DNA from: Luteitalea sp. TBR-22
GTDB lineage: Bacteria; Acidobacteriota; Vicinamibacteria; Vicinamibacterales; Vicinamibacteraceae
Direction: 5' to 3'
Length of the DNA: 64,000 nt
NCBI RefSeq assembly: GCF_016865485.1
Contig: NZ_AP024452.1
Location: 642,501 to 706,500 of the forward strand
In this document: piece by piece, positions 20,561-34,161 of the stretch
Layout of the letters: every line of letters starts with the position of its first letter
Numbering within the stretch: position 1 is the first letter of the stretch
Program-made: the position numbers and the translations under genes
The notes under the pieces: generated by a model
Databases searched by the model: none
Told to the model about the DNA's origin: nothing
Seen by the model: only the letters and a program-made list of their open reading frames with translations

Positions 20561-20564
<4 letters not shown>
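18660..20564 (-). CDS. treZ: Malto-oligosyltrehalose trehalohydrolase TreZ
   Basis: The product is 634 aa. TreZ releases trehalose from the TreY product. An N-terminal E-set domain ([19 protein letters not shown]) precedes the GH13 barrel: [26 protein letters not shown], nucleophile in [11 protein letters not shown], acid/base in HLIAEDERN and [12 protein letters not shown]. The ATG at 20564 overlaps the treS stop (ATGA). Near the C-terminus, residues about 578-599 read [11 protein letters not shown] then [11 protein letters not shown]: two copies of an intergenic-type palindromic repeat translated in frame, absent from normal TreZ. Confidence 0.95.
18776..18832. repeat. Two copies of an AGGGCGCGGT palindrome inside treZ
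   Basis: AGGGCGCGGTGTCTCACCG occurs at about 18777-18795 and again at 18810-18828, exactly 33 bp (11 codons) apart. The second copy is a full palindrome (GGCGCGGT...ACCGCGCC). Relatives occur in non-coding DNA at 10597-10617 and 28752-28782. Confidence 0.9.
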
Positions 20565-23767
<3,203 letters not shown>

Positions 23768-23866
23768 GGCTCCTGAAACGCGAAACGCACGCCAGCCACG
23801 GCCGGGATGGCCGCGGGGGCGTGCGGGAGGCCCGTGCAACTGACGGGCAAATGCGACAGGACGATC

Positions 23867-25996
<2,130 letters not shown>

Positions 25997-26022
25997 CACG
26001 TCGCGCGTTGTCTGAACCCGAC

Positions 26023-26048
26023 GTAGACGTCGGACCTGTCCGACGTTC
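26023..26048. repeat. Diverged GTCG-type palindrome upstream of glgX
   Basis: GTAGACGTCGGACCTGTCCG and the following bases form an imperfect palindrome resembling the GGCGTCGACCTTCAGGTCGA family. It lies in the 130-bp gap between glgX and the next gene, where the glgX promoter should be. No clear -35/-10 pair was seen. Confidence 0.6.
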
Positions 26049-26126
26049 AGGGAACGTCAGGGAGGATTTCCACGCTGGCCAGACTCAGCCGTCGGGCAGC
26101 GGGGGTCCAAGTATGCCATCGGCGGC

Positions 26127-26576
26127 TCAGCCGCCGGACTGCAGGGCCCGGACCAGCACCCATCCCATCAATATCGCCCTCAGGCTCCACGCGACCGTCC
26201 GAACCCAGTTCGTGGCGACCAGCGCGGAGTGGACCCTGGCGTCGTACCCGGAACCCAACTGTCCGTGCAGCGGCACCTGCACGAATGCTGTAGAGAGCCA
26301 GATGACCCCGACCAGCCCCGCGCCGACCCACGCCCAGCGTGCCGGAAATGCGGCAGGTCTCGCTTGCACGAGCCACAGGGCCGTGGCCAGTTCCACGAGC
26401 ATCGCCGGACCGACGACAGGGGTGATCAGGCGCGAGTGGGCGTCGGCGAAGGCGGGGTAGGCGGCGCGATCGGCGTGCGAGAAGAGCGGGTAGTGGACGA
26501 CCTGGACCATCCAGATCAGCCCGGTCATGAACCACGTGGCCGCCGCGTTGGCGACCAGCACCGCGGTCGTGCTCAT
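26127..26576 (-). CDS. Small integral membrane protein
   Basis: The product is 149 aa with about four hydrophobic helices: VLVANAAATWFMTGLIWMVQ, VVGPAMLVELATALWLVQ, WVGAGLVGVIWLSTAFV and TVAWSLRAILMGWVLV. WMVQVVHYPLF and the LNxxQPL-like pattern resemble DUF1772/DUF4149-like small membrane proteins, but I cannot name the family with confidence. The ATG at 26576 overlaps the stop of the epimerase gene by 4 bp, so the two are co-translated. Function unknown. Confidence 0.8.
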   Translation of the reverse strand: MSTTAVLVANAAATWFMTGLIWMVQVVHYPLFSHADRAAYPAFADAHSRLITPVVGPAMLVELATALWLVQARPAAFPARWAWVGAGLVGVIWLSTAFVQVPLHGQLGSGYDARVHSALVATNWVRTVAWSLRAILMGWVLVRALQSGG

Positions 26577-28045
26577 GCGACCGGCGTGGCCTCGACGCGA
26601 CCCAGCGTGAACCTCAGGGCGTCCTCGAGCCGGGGGTGCGAGAACACGTAGCCCGCCGTGGTCAGGGCGGCCGGCAGCACGCGCTTGCTGCTCAGCAGCT
26701 CGGCCTCTGCCATCTCGCCGAACAGGGTGGTCAGCACGAAGCCGGGCACGGGGAAGATCGTCGGGCGATGGAGCACGCGGCCCAACGTGCGGGTGAACTC
26801 GGCGTTGGTGACCGGGTGCGGCGAGGTCACGTTCATCGGGCCGACGATGGTGTCGTGCGTCAGGGCGAAGAGGATGGACCCGAGCACGTCCTCCATGCCC
26901 ACCCAGCTGTAGTACTGCTCGCCGGAGGCCAGGCGGCCGCCGACGCCCAGGCTGAACGGCAGGCGCATCTTGCCGAGGGCGCCGCCGCGCGCGTCGAGGA
27001 TGATGCCGAACCGCGGATGGACGACGCGGATGCCGGCCGCTCGGGCCGGATCGGCCGCCGCCTCCCATTCCTGGCACACGTCGGCGAGGAAGCCCTGGCC
27101 GGGCGCGCTCTGCTCGGTGAGGTCCTCGGTCCCGCGGTTGCCGTAGTAGCCGATGGCCGACGCGCTGATGAACACGCGCGGCTTGACGGGCAGCGCCGCC
27201 AGCGATCGCGCGAGGGCCTGCGTGGGACCGACGCGGCTGTCGCGGATCTTCGCCTTGAAGGCCGGCGTCCAGCGGCCGCCCGCGACGTTCTCGCCGGCGA
27301 GGTGGATCACGGCATCGACGGCCCCGAGCCGGTCGGGATCGACAAGCCCGCGCTCGGGTGACCACTGGTGCTCACCCTGGCGCGGCGTGCCGCGCACGAG
27401 ACGGACGACGTCGTGGCCGCCGCCCTGGAGGAACGGCACGAGGGCCGAGCCGACGAGGCCGGTGGCCCCGGTGATGGCGATGCGCATGGCAGGTCCTTGC
27501 CCGTGGCGCGACAGGTCGGCGCGCGTCACCCAGTGACGATACGCGAACATCCGCCGCAACACCCGCTCGACCATCGGCCGCGCTGGCCACGACAGCGGAT
27601 CGAGCGGCAGGCGCCAGGTGACTTCGTCGGTGAGGGTGCACGAGGCCGTGGGATCTGCGACTCCCGACTCCCCACTCCCGACCCCCAACTCCCGTCTCCC
27701 GATTCCCGACTCCCGACTCCCGATTCCCGACTCCCGACTCCCGACTCCCGTCTCGATCCGGTGCACATGACTCCAGTACGCGAACGGCCCCGAGGCCTGG
27801 GTGTCCACGAACTGGCGATCCGCTTCATAGCGCGACGGATCGTGGCGGGCGTCCCAGGTCAGCGTGAGCGGGCCCTGCGAGAGCTCGAGCACCACCTGGC
27901 CGTCGGCGAGCGACCCCGTGCGCGAGCGCACGCGGACGCGATCCCACGGCGGCAGCAGGCGAGGCAGCGCACCGGGCTGGGCGTGCCACGCGAAGGCGCG
28001 GGCAGCATCGACGGGCAGGGCGACGGAGAAGCGGCGTGTGATCAC
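26573..28045 (-). CDS. SRPBCC domain - TIGR01777 family NAD-dependent epimerase fusion
   Basis: The product is about 490 aa. Residues 1-190 are a SRPBCC ligand-binding domain (VITRRFSVALPVDAARAFAWH, LTDEVTWRLPLDPL). The remainder is the TIGR01777 (YfcH-like) epimerase: nucleotide-binding ITGATGLVGSALVPFLQ, HLAGENVAGGRWT, FISASAIGYYGNRG and the C-terminal domain RVLPAALTTAGYVFSHPRLEDAL. Between residues of about 99 and 130 there is a low-complexity insert built on GVGSRES, encoded by a 7-bp repeat. The GTG at 28045 begins the first SRPBCC strand and is preferred; the frame is open further upstream through a terminator and repeats. Confidence 0.88.
   Translation of the reverse strand: MITRRFSVALPVDAARAFAWHAQPGALPRLLPPWDRVRVRSRTGSLADGQVVLELSQGPLTLTWDARHDPSRYEADRQFVDTQASGPFAYWSHVHRIETGVGSRESGIGSRESGIGRRELGVGSGESGVADPTASCTLTDEVTWRLPLDPLSWPARPMVERVLRRMFAYRHWVTRADLSRHGQGPAMRIAITGATGLVGSALVPFLQGGGHDVVRLVRGTPRQGEHQWSPERGLVDPDRLGAVDAVIHLAGENVAGGRWTPAFKAKIRDSRVGPTQALARSLAALPVKPRVFISASAIGYYGNRGTEDLTEQSAPGQGFLADVCQEWEAAADPARAAGIRVVHPRFGIILDARGGALGKMRLPFSLGVGGRLASGEQYYSWVGMEDVLGSILFALTHDTIVGPMNVTSPHPVTNAEFTRTLGRVLHRPTIFPVPGFVLTTLFGEMAEAELLSSKRVLPAALTTAGYVFSHPRLEDALRFTLGRVEATPVA
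27659..27749. repeat. Heptanucleotide repeat GACTCCC x13 inside the epimerase gene
   Basis: Thirteen contiguous 7-bp units (GACTCCC with variants GATTCCC, CACTCCC, GACCCCC, AACTCCC, GTCTCCC) cover 91 bp. Read on the coding (minus) strand they give the heptapeptide GVGSRES in any frame without a stop. Confidence 0.95.
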
Positions 28046-28054
28046 GGGGGAGAC

Positions 28055-28092
28055 GAAAAACGCCGCTCCGCATGGGGGGATGCGAAGCGGCG
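28055..28092 (-). terminator. Rho-independent terminator (minus strand) after fasciclin gene
   Basis: A 13-bp stem with one mismatch (28061-28073 with 28080-28092) closes a loop of six G. On the minus strand it is followed by TTTTT (AAAAA at 28056-28060). It lies between the fasciclin gene and the epimerase start codon and should separate them. Confidence 0.85.
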
Positions 28093-28129
28093 ACAGGACT
28101 TCAAGACGTAACCGTCGGCCCTGGCCGAC

Positions 28130-28232
28130 GGGTGCCCGATGTGTAGGCGTCGGCCTTGGCCCGAAACCAGGCCGTGGGCGTCGACCCTGGCCCGAAACCA
28201 GGCCGTGGGCGTCGACCTTCAGGTCGACGCTC
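28130..28232. repeat. Cluster of GTCGACC-type repeats
   Basis: Two direct copies of a 30-bp element containing GGCCCGAAACCAGGCCGTGG (about 28157-28186 and 28188-28217) run into a full GGCGTCGACCTTCAGGTCGA palindrome at 28205-28232. The latter is identical to the copy at 14701. The cluster sits just after the fasciclin stop. Confidence 0.88.
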
Positions 28233-28239
28233 GGCACAT

Positions 28240-28728
28240 TTACATCGTGCCCTTGGCCTTCGGCAGGATGACCGTGTCGATCACGTGGATCACGCCGTTG
28301 CTGGCGGCCACGTCGGCCTTCACGACCTTCGCGCCGTCGACCGTGACCGTGCCGCCGTTGACGGCGATCTTCACGCTCTGGCCCTGGACCGTCTTGGCTT
28401 CCTTCAGCTTCACCACGTCGGCGGCCATCACCTTGCCGGCCACCACGTGATACGTGAGGATCTCCTTCAGCTTCGCGGTGTCCTTCAGCAGGCCCTCGAC
28501 CGTGCCGGCGGGCAGCTTCTTGAACGCCTCGTCGGTCGGCGCGAACACGGTGAACGGACCGGCGCCCTTCAGGGTCTCGACAAGGCCCGCGGCCTTCACG
28601 GCGGTCACGAGCGTGTTGAACATCCCGGCACCCACTGCGGTGTCGACGATGTCCTTGGTCTGGGCCGAGGCCGGGGTGGCCGAAACAGCGACCGCAAGGG
28701 CCGCGGCAATCGCAAGACGACGAATCAT
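28240..28728 (-). CDS. Secreted fasciclin (FAS1) domain protein
   Basis: The product is 162 aa. A signal peptide [23 protein letters not shown] is followed by a single FAS1 domain: [41 protein letters not shown] (H1 motif), [15 protein letters not shown] (YH motif), [23 protein letters not shown] and [13 protein letters not shown] (H2 motif). FAS1 proteins mediate adhesion at the cell surface or in the matrix. The ATG at 28728 has GGAGGGA upstream at good distance. It is divergent from queA and followed by repeats and a terminator. Confidence 0.95.
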   Translation of the reverse strand: MIRRLAIAAALAVAVSATPASAQTKDIVDTAVGAGMFNTLVTAVKAAGLVETLKGAGPFTVFAPTDEAFKKLPAGTVEGLLKDTAKLKEILTYHVVAGKVMAADVVKLKEAKTVQGQSVKIAVNGGTVTVDGAKVVKADVAASNGVIHVIDTVILPKAKGTM

Positions 28729-28750
28729 GGCAAGTCCCTCCGAAAAGGAC

Positions 28751-28783
28751 TGTAGGGCGCGGTAGCTCACCACGCCGTTCCTA
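28751..28783. repeat. AGGGCGCGGT palindromic repeat, fasciclin-queA intergenic
   Basis: GTAGGGCGCGGTAGCTCACC and the following ACGCCGTTCCTACG make an imperfect palindrome of the same family as the copies inside treZ. It lies in the 230-bp divergent promoter region; no clear promoter boxes were assigned. Confidence 0.7.
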
Positions 28784-28958
28784 CGTGACCAACGCGCCCG
28801 GGACGGGCGCCGCAAATGCCGCATGGCGGCGAACGGAACTACGACGCCGGAGAGTGGCGGTGAGGATCCCGGCGCGTTGCGCTCGGGCCGACCCCGCGCC
28901 ATCATGGCGACCTGTGTATGGACGCGCCCCGCGTCCGGAAGGCCCCACGAATAATTCG

Positions 28959-30143
28959 ATGCGCGTCGACGAGTTCGATTTCCCCCTGCCCGACGAACAG
29001 ATCGCCCAGCACCCCCCGGCGGTGCGCGGCACGTCCCGGTTGATGGTGCTCGACAGGGCCACCGGCGCCACCACGCTCGGCACCGTGGACGACCTGCCCG
29101 CGCACTTCCGGGCCGGCGACGTGCTGGTCGTCAACGACACGCGCGTGTTTCCCGCGCGCCTGCTCGGACACAGACTGCCCGGCGGCGGGCGCCTGGAATG
29201 TTTGCTCGTGGAAAGGCTCAGGGCTCGAGGCTCGGGGCTCGATGAGGAACGGCTCAGGGCTCAAGGCTCAGGGCTCGAGGAACGGCTCACGGCTCAGGGC
29301 TCAGGGCTCAGAGAGCATTCAGAGGGGGACCTGTGGGAGGCGCTCGTCCACCCGGGGCAGCGGCTCAAGGTCGGCAGCCAGTTCGTGATCGACGCGGGCG
29401 GGAGTCGGCACCAGGGCGGCGGGAATAACGGCGGCGCCGGCGGTGTTATCCATGGGGAGATTGTCGGCCGCGGCAGTCACGGCAAGCGGACGGTGCGCCT
29501 GCGCGCGGAAGGGTTTGCCGACGTCGACACGGCGATCGAGGCCCTCGGGCACATGCCGTTGCCGCCCTACATCAAGCGCCCCGACGCCAGCGACGATCGC
29601 GAGCGGTACCAGACGGTGTACGGCACGCAGCGCGGGTCGGTGGCCGCACCCACGGCCGGGCTGCACTTCACGCCGGGCATGCTCGAGCGCCTGCAGGCGA
29701 TGGGCGTGGAGATCGTGCGCGTGACGCTGCACGTCGGCTACGGCACGTTCAAGCCGGTGCGCGTCGAGCTCGTCGAGGATCACGTCGTCGACCCGGAGCG
29801 CTACGACATCTCCGAGGCCGCGGCCGACGCGATCAACCGCGCGAAGGCCGACGGCCGTCGCGTCGTCGTCGTCGGCACCACCAGCACCCGCGCGCTCGAG
29901 AGCGCGGTCGGCGAGGACGGCCGGGTGCGCGCCGGCGCCGCCACCACGTCGCTCTACATCCGCCCGGGGCACCGCTTCCGCGTCGTCGACGCGCTGATGA
30001 CCAACTTCCACGTGCCGCGTTCGTCGCTGCTGTTCCTGGTGTGTGCGTTCGCCGGGCACCGGCGCGTGATGGACGCCTACGCGCGCGCCGTCGCCGAGGG
30101 GTTCAGGTTCTACAGCTATGGCGACGCGATGCTGATCGTGTAG
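28959..30143 (+). CDS. queA: S-adenosylmethionine:tRNA ribosyltransferase-isomerase QueA
   Basis: The product is 394 aa. QueA transfers ribose from SAM to preQ1 in tRNA during queuosine synthesis. The start [20 protein letters not shown] is diagnostic, as are [61 protein letters not shown] and [18 protein letters not shown]. Between LLVERL and [11 protein letters not shown] there is an insert of about 35 residues made of three near-repeats of the type [12 protein letters not shown], encoded by blocks of a 7-bp repeat. Family members lack this insert. A second Gly/Asn-rich stretch ([16 protein letters not shown]) follows. ATG at 28959. Confidence 0.95.
   Translation: MRVDEFDFPLPDEQIAQHPPAVRGTSRLMVLDRATGATTLGTVDDLPAHFRAGDVLVVNDTRVFPARLLGHRLPGGGRLECLLVERLRARGSGLDEERLRAQGSGLEERLTAQGSGLREHSEGDLWEALVHPGQRLKVGSQFVIDAGGSRHQGGGNNGGAGGVIHGEIVGRGSHGKRTVRLRAEGFADVDTAIEALGHMPLPPYIKRPDASDDRERYQTVYGTQRGSVAAPTAGLHFTPGMLERLQAMGVEIVRVTLHVGYGTFKPVRVELVEDHVVDPERYDISEAAADAINRAKADGRRVVVVGTTSTRALESAVGEDGRVRAGAATTSLYIRPGHRFRVVDALMTNFHVPRSSLLFLVCAFAGHRRVMDAYARAVAEGFRFYSYGDAMLIV
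29215..29311. repeat. Heptanucleotide repeat GGCTCRR in three blocks inside queA
   Basis: There are three blocks of exactly four 7-bp units each (29215-29242, 29251-29278, 29284-29311), separated by TGAGGAAC and GGAAC. Units are GGCTCAG, GGCTCGA, GGCTCGG, GGCTCAA and GGCTCAC. The reverse-complement unit is found at 9726. Confidence 0.95.
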
Positions 30144-30148
30144 GAGGC

Positions 30149-30270
30149 AATTTGAAATTCGAAATTTGAAATTGATCGGCGGCCGGCCTGTCGGCCTTGC
30201 CGCTCGAGGCATCCGATGGGCTGCGGCGCAGCCGCGCCCCGCGAGAATTTCGAATTTCAAATTTCAAATT
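30149..30270. repeat. Inverted TTTGAAA heptamer arrays flanking a GC-rich spacer
   Basis: The left arm at 30149-30173 has three TTTGAAA/TTCGAAA units; the right arm at about 30245-30270 is its near-perfect reverse complement (TTTCGAA, TTTCAAA, TTTCAAA). The arms flank about 70 bp of GC-rich sequence. They are AT-rich and stand out from the surroundings. They could form a long stem between queA and the cupin gene. Confidence 0.92.
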
Positions 30271-30279
30271 GCCACCGCT

Positions 30280-30726
30280 ATGCTGTCGGGCATGCGGAAC
30301 AAGATGACGTTCCTCGCCGGCGCCCTCGCCGGCTCGGTGTTCACGGCAGTGGTGTTCACGGTCGGCGCGGCGGGCCTGCAGGCGCTGCGCGCGCCCGAGG
30401 CGCAGGCGGCGGCCGCGCAGGCCGCGGCGCCGAAGGCCGGGGCCATCAAGTACTCCACGAAGGTCGTGTTCGAGAACGAGCGCGTGCGCGTCAAGGACGT
30501 GACGTTCCCGGGCGGCGTGCTCGACACCGGCATGCACACGCACGAGCTCGCGCACGTCGGCGTGATCCTCACCGAGGGCAAGCTGGTGTTCACCGAGCCC
30601 GACGGGAAGAAGGAAACAGCGTCGTTCACCGCGGGCAGCGTCGGCTTCCGCGCCGCGAACGCGACCCACCAGGTGGCGAGCCCCGGCCCTGGCGCGATGC
30701 GCGTGATCGAGGTCGAGCTGAAGTAG
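30280..30726 (+). CDS. Exported cupin domain protein
   Basis: The product is 148 aa. A hydrophobic N-terminal segment (MTFLAGALAGSVFTAVVFTVGAAGL) is a signal peptide or anchor, followed by an Ala-rich linker. The single cupin_2 barrel carries VTFPGGVLDTGMHTHELAHVGVIL, with the His-His-Glu-type metal ligands, and GSVGFRAANATHQVASPGPG. Function is unknown; such proteins are often annotated only as cupins. The start is ATG at 30280 or, equally possible, ATG at 30292 (MRNKM). It is followed 7 bp later by the helicase gene. Confidence 0.85.
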   Translation: MLSGMRNKMTFLAGALAGSVFTAVVFTVGAAGLQALRAPEAQAAAAQAAAPKAGAIKYSTKVVFENERVRVKDVTFPGGVLDTGMHTHELAHVGVILTEGKLVFTEPDGKKETASFTAGSVGFRAANATHQVASPGPGAMRVIEVELK

Positions 30727-30733
30727 GGCCGCC

Positions 30734-32437
30734 ATGGAAGCGCCGGCGCTGATCGAGGGCGGGCCCGGCGCGGGAGCGGGCGACTGGCGGTCCGAGGCCA
30801 TCGGGCGCCTGTGTGAAGTGCTGTCACACCGAGACCTCACGCAGCTCCTGGGTTCACTCCTCGACTCGGCACGCGCGACGCTCCGGCAGCGGAAGGGACA
30901 CGACACCAGTGGCAGCAAGGCCGATCTGGCGAGGGCCCTGCTGCTGATCCATCACGAGGACCTGCTGGCCGACGCTGATACGCGCGACCTGGTGGCGCGG
31001 CGCTGCGGTGTGCGCGCGCCGTCGCGCTGGCACCCGGGCAAGGCCGGCGCGCTCGATTTCGCGCGGGCCTGCGGGTTGCCCGTGATGCTGGCAGGCATCC
31101 CGGCCAACGAGCGACAACGCGACATCGAGCACATCGAGGCACCGGTACGCCTGCCGCCGCTCGCCAACTTCCAGGAGGAGGTGTCGACCGCCCTGCTCGC
31201 CGAGATCGCGCAGCCGCGCGGTCGCGCGATCGTGTCGCTCCCGACGGGGGCTGGCAAGACGAGGACGGCCGTCGAGTCGATTCATCGGCTGCTCGTCAGG
31301 CCTGGCCTCGACTCGCGCCCCCGCCCGTACGTCATCGTGTGGCTCGCCCACACCGAGGAGCTGTGCGAGCAGGCGTTGGCCTGCTTCCGGCAGGTGTGGG
31401 CGGGTATCGGCGACGGCCCGCCGTTGGCGCTGGTGCGCTTCTGGGGCAACTACACGCGGGGCGAAGAGCTGCTGCGCGAGTCGCTGGGGCACGCGACGCG
31501 CGACTTCTGCGTCCTGGTCTCCACGCCGCAGCGGCTGGTGAACGTGCTCGATTCCGCCGATCCCCTGCAGCAGGAGTGGCGGGCGACGCTGATGACCCGG
31601 GCCGGCCTCGTGGTGATCGACGAGGCGCATCGTGCGGCGGCCCCCACATATCGGCAGATCATCGACGCGTTCGGCACGGCCACCCACGCGGCGATCATCG
31701 GCCTCACCGCCACGCCGTTCCGGCGGGAGTACGTGGATCAACACGAGGGCACGCGAGAGCTGCGAGCCCTCTTCCGACGCCTGATCGAGGCGCGACGGAC
31801 CCTGGGCGACGAGCCGCTTGCCGCGCTGCAGACCCGAGGCGTGCTCGCTCGGCCGGTCGTGAAGGAGATCGTCACCCGGCAGCGGGTGCGCCTGCAGTTG
31901 ACGCTCTTCGACGCGGCGCCGAGCGATGAGCGTCTCGACGAGGAGATCAATCAACTGGTGGACACGCACGCGCGTCGACGCGAGATTCTCAAGGCGCTGC
32001 TCGTGGAATCGCAGTTCCGGCCCGACATGCGCATGGTCTACTTCGCGCCGTCGGTGCACGACGCGCGCTGCATGGCCTACCTGCTCCAGGAGTCCGGCGT
32101 GAGCGCCTCGGTGGTCACTGGTGAAACCAGGGTTGTGACGCGCCGGCGCGTCATCGAGGACTTCCGTCGCGGCCGCGTCCGCGTGCTCTGCAACTGCGAG
32201 GTGCTGACCACGGGCTTCGACGACCCGCAGGTGACGCACGTGGTCATGAGTCGCACAACGGTGAGCCAGGTGCTGTACGAGCAGATGGTCGGTCGCGGCT
32301 TGCGTGGCCCGGCATTCGGAGGGACCGACGCGTGCGTGGTGATGGACTGCATCGACGAGTACGAGACCGGGCCGAGGTTGTCGCTCGGGTACACCGGCTT
32401 CCGCGAGGTATGGCGGCCGAGGAGAGCCAGGCCGTGA
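30734..32437 (+). CDS. DEAD/DEAH box helicase family protein
   Basis: The product is 567 aa. The N-terminal 130 residues are unassigned (SKADLARALLLIHHEDLL). The SF2 helicase core has Walker A IVSLPTGAGKTRTAVESIH near residue 170, motif Ia VWLAHTEELCEQAL, motif II VVIDEAHRAAAP, motif III GLTATPFRRE, motif V CEVLTTGFDDPQVTHVV and motif VI YEQMVGRGLRGPAFGG. This is the arrangement of type I/III restriction-like or UvrB-like translocases, but no nuclease or methylase gene is adjacent. Role unknown; a DNA or RNA repair or defence function is only inference. Its stop overlaps the sulfatase start by 4 bp. Confidence 0.9.
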   Translation: MEAPALIEGGPGAGAGDWRSEAIGRLCEVLSHRDLTQLLGSLLDSARATLRQRKGHDTSGSKADLARALLLIHHEDLLADADTRDLVARRCGVRAPSRWHPGKAGALDFARACGLPVMLAGIPANERQRDIEHIEAPVRLPPLANFQEEVSTALLAEIAQPRGRAIVSLPTGAGKTRTAVESIHRLLVRPGLDSRPRPYVIVWLAHTEELCEQALACFRQVWAGIGDGPPLALVRFWGNYTRGEELLRESLGHATRDFCVLVSTPQRLVNVLDSADPLQQEWRATLMTRAGLVVIDEAHRAAAPTYRQIIDAFGTATHAAIIGLTATPFRREYVDQHEGTRELRALFRRLIEARRTLGDEPLAALQTRGVLARPVVKEIVTRQRVRLQLTLFDAAPSDERLDEEINQLVDTHARRREILKALLVESQFRPDMRMVYFAPSVHDARCMAYLLQESGVSASVVTGETRVVTRRRVIEDFRRGRVRVLCNCEVLTTGFDDPQVTHVVMSRTTVSQVLYEQMVGRGLRGPAFGGTDACVVMDCIDEYETGPRLSLGYTGFREVWRPRRARP

Positions 32438-33810
32438 CGCGATCCTTCTCGGGCATCGTCCTGGGTGTGCTGGCGTTCCTGTCGTCGATGGCCGCGCACA
32501 TCGCCCTCGCGCAAGCACCTCCGACATCCCCGCCGCGCCCCAACATCGTCGTCATCCTCGCCGACGACATGGGCTGGGGCGACCTCGCTTCGTACGGGCA
32601 TCCGCTGCATCGAACGCCCAATCTCGACCAGCTCGCGCGTGAGGGCCTGCGCGCGACGAGCGCCTACGCGCCGTCGCCGTCGTGCTCGCCGACCCGTGCC
32701 TCGCTGCTTACTGGCAAGTACGCGTTCAAGGTCGGCGTGCCGGCGCCGTTCGCGCCGCGCAGCAGCGGCGGCCTGCGGGCGAAGGACTACGTCACGCTGC
32801 CGCGCGTGCTGCACGATGCCGGCTACCGCACGATGGTCGTCGGCAAGTGGCACCTCGGCGACCAGCCGGGCATGCGGCCGCTCGATCACGGCTTCGATCG
32901 GTTCGTGGGCATGCTCTACAGCCACGACTACAAGGACCCGTTCGTGCAGACGCCGGAGAAGCTGGCGTTGTGGGATGGGGAGACGCGGCGTGTGGAGGAG
33001 CCCGATCCGGCGACGCTCACGCCCACCTACACGCGCGAGGCGGTGGCCTTCATCCGCGAGAGCGCCGCGGCCAGGCGTCCGTTCTTCCTGTACCTGGCGC
33101 ACTCGATGCCGCACGTCCCGCTCGCGGCGTCACCCGCGTGGCGCGGCAAGACGTCGAGCCTTTACGGCGACGTCATCGCCGAACTCGACGACTCGGTCGG
33201 CCAGGTGCGCGCCGCGCTCACCGCCGCCGGCGTCGCCGACAACACCATCGTCATCTTCACCAGCGACAACGGCCCCTGGAACGCCATGCCCGACCGCATG
33301 TTCGGCCGCGACATCGTCAAGCCCTGGGACCACGGCACGCCCGGACCGTTCCGCGGCGGCAAGGCGGGCACGTACGAAGGCGGCCACCGCGTGCCGTTCC
33401 TCGCCGCGTGGCCGGGCCGCGTCCAGGCCGGGCAGGTCACCGACCTGCCGATCAGCATCATCGACATCTTTCCCACGCTCGCCGCCCGCGCTGGACTTGC
33501 CGACAAGGTGCCGGCCGACGTCGACGGCGTCGACCTCTGGCCGACGACCACGCCCGGCGCCGGCCCCTCGGCCGACCGGACGCTGTTCTACGACAACGGC
33601 GGCACCCTTGAGGCGATCCGCCAGGGGCCGTGGAAGCTGCGGGTCACCCGCGCGTCCGCCGCGCCAAACGCCCCGGCTGCCGAACGCGTCGAGTTGTTCC
33701 ACCTTCTGAACGACCCCTCGGAGCGCTACGACCAGGCCGCCGCCCACCCGGAGGTCGTCTCCCGCCTCCGCGCCCGGCTCGCCGCCGAGATCGCCAAGAA
33801 GAAGGTGTAG
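32434..33810 (+). CDS. Secreted sulfatase (arylsulfatase family)
   Basis: The product is 458 aa. A signal peptide (GIVLGVLAFLSSMAAHIALAQ) precedes the alkaline-phosphatase-fold sulfatase. PNIVVILADDMGWGDLASYG supplies Ca-binding Asp residues. The catalytic motif CSPTRASLLTGKY has Cys84, to be oxidised to formylglycine. VGKWHLGDQPG, IVIFTSDNGPW and the C-terminal WKLRVTR strand complete the family pattern. It hydrolyses sulfate esters; the substrate is unknown. The GTG at 32434 overlaps the helicase stop (GTGA) and has GAGGAG upstream; an ATG at 32410 is an alternative. No sulfatase-maturating enzyme lies in the window. The TAG stop is inside a palindromic repeat. Confidence 0.93.
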   Translation: MTRSFSGIVLGVLAFLSSMAAHIALAQAPPTSPPRPNIVVILADDMGWGDLASYGHPLHRTPNLDQLAREGLRATSAYAPSPSCSPTRASLLTGKYAFKVGVPAPFAPRSSGGLRAKDYVTLPRVLHDAGYRTMVVGKWHLGDQPGMRPLDHGFDRFVGMLYSHDYKDPFVQTPEKLALWDGETRRVEEPDPATLTPTYTREAVAFIRESAAARRPFFLYLAHSMPHVPLAASPAWRGKTSSLYGDVIAELDDSVGQVRAALTAAGVADNTIVIFTSDNGPWNAMPDRMFGRDIVKPWDHGTPGPFRGGKAGTYEGGHRVPFLAAWPGRVQAGQVTDLPISIIDIFPTLAARAGLADKVPADVDGVDLWPTTTPGAGPSADRTLFYDNGGTLEAIRQGPWKLRVTRASAAPNAPAAERVELFHLLNDPSERYDQAAAHPEVVSRLRARLAAEIAKKKV

Positions 33811-34040
33811 GCGTCGGCCTCGGCCGACGCGGGGCGTCAGGGCAGGGAGGAACGTCCCAGCCGCGGACGTGGGCGTCGACCTTGAAGACTCGCCGATATG
33901 CGCCTGGCGGCGCGCGGCGAGTTTAGGTCGACGCGGGGCGTAAGGGCTGGGAAGGACCTTCGCCTCCGGACGTGGGCGCCGACCTCCGTGGACCTCGCCC
34001 CAACGGACGTAGGCGTCGCCCTCGGGCGACGCGCAGCGAA
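33807..34040. repeat. Tandem cluster of diverged GGCGTCG-type palindromes
   Basis: GTAGGCGTCGGCCTCGGCCG begins over the sulfatase stop codon. It is followed by copies near 33868 (GTGGGCGTCGACCTTGAAG, with an insertion of about 35 bp before the closing AGGTCGACGC), 33970 (GTGGGCGCCGACC) and 34008 (GTAGGCGTCGCCCTCGGGCG). The gap of about 350 bp before the tRNA otherwise holds nothing recognisable. Confidence 0.85.
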
Positions 34041-34161
34041 AGGACTGGGGAGGAACTGCTGTCGCGACGCCTCTCTACCCCTGGAATGGCCGCCTCTGCT
34101 AGAATCGGACGTTCTGGCCGACGTCCACCGCCCCGCGGTGTCGCGGTCAGCCTGCCAGGGT

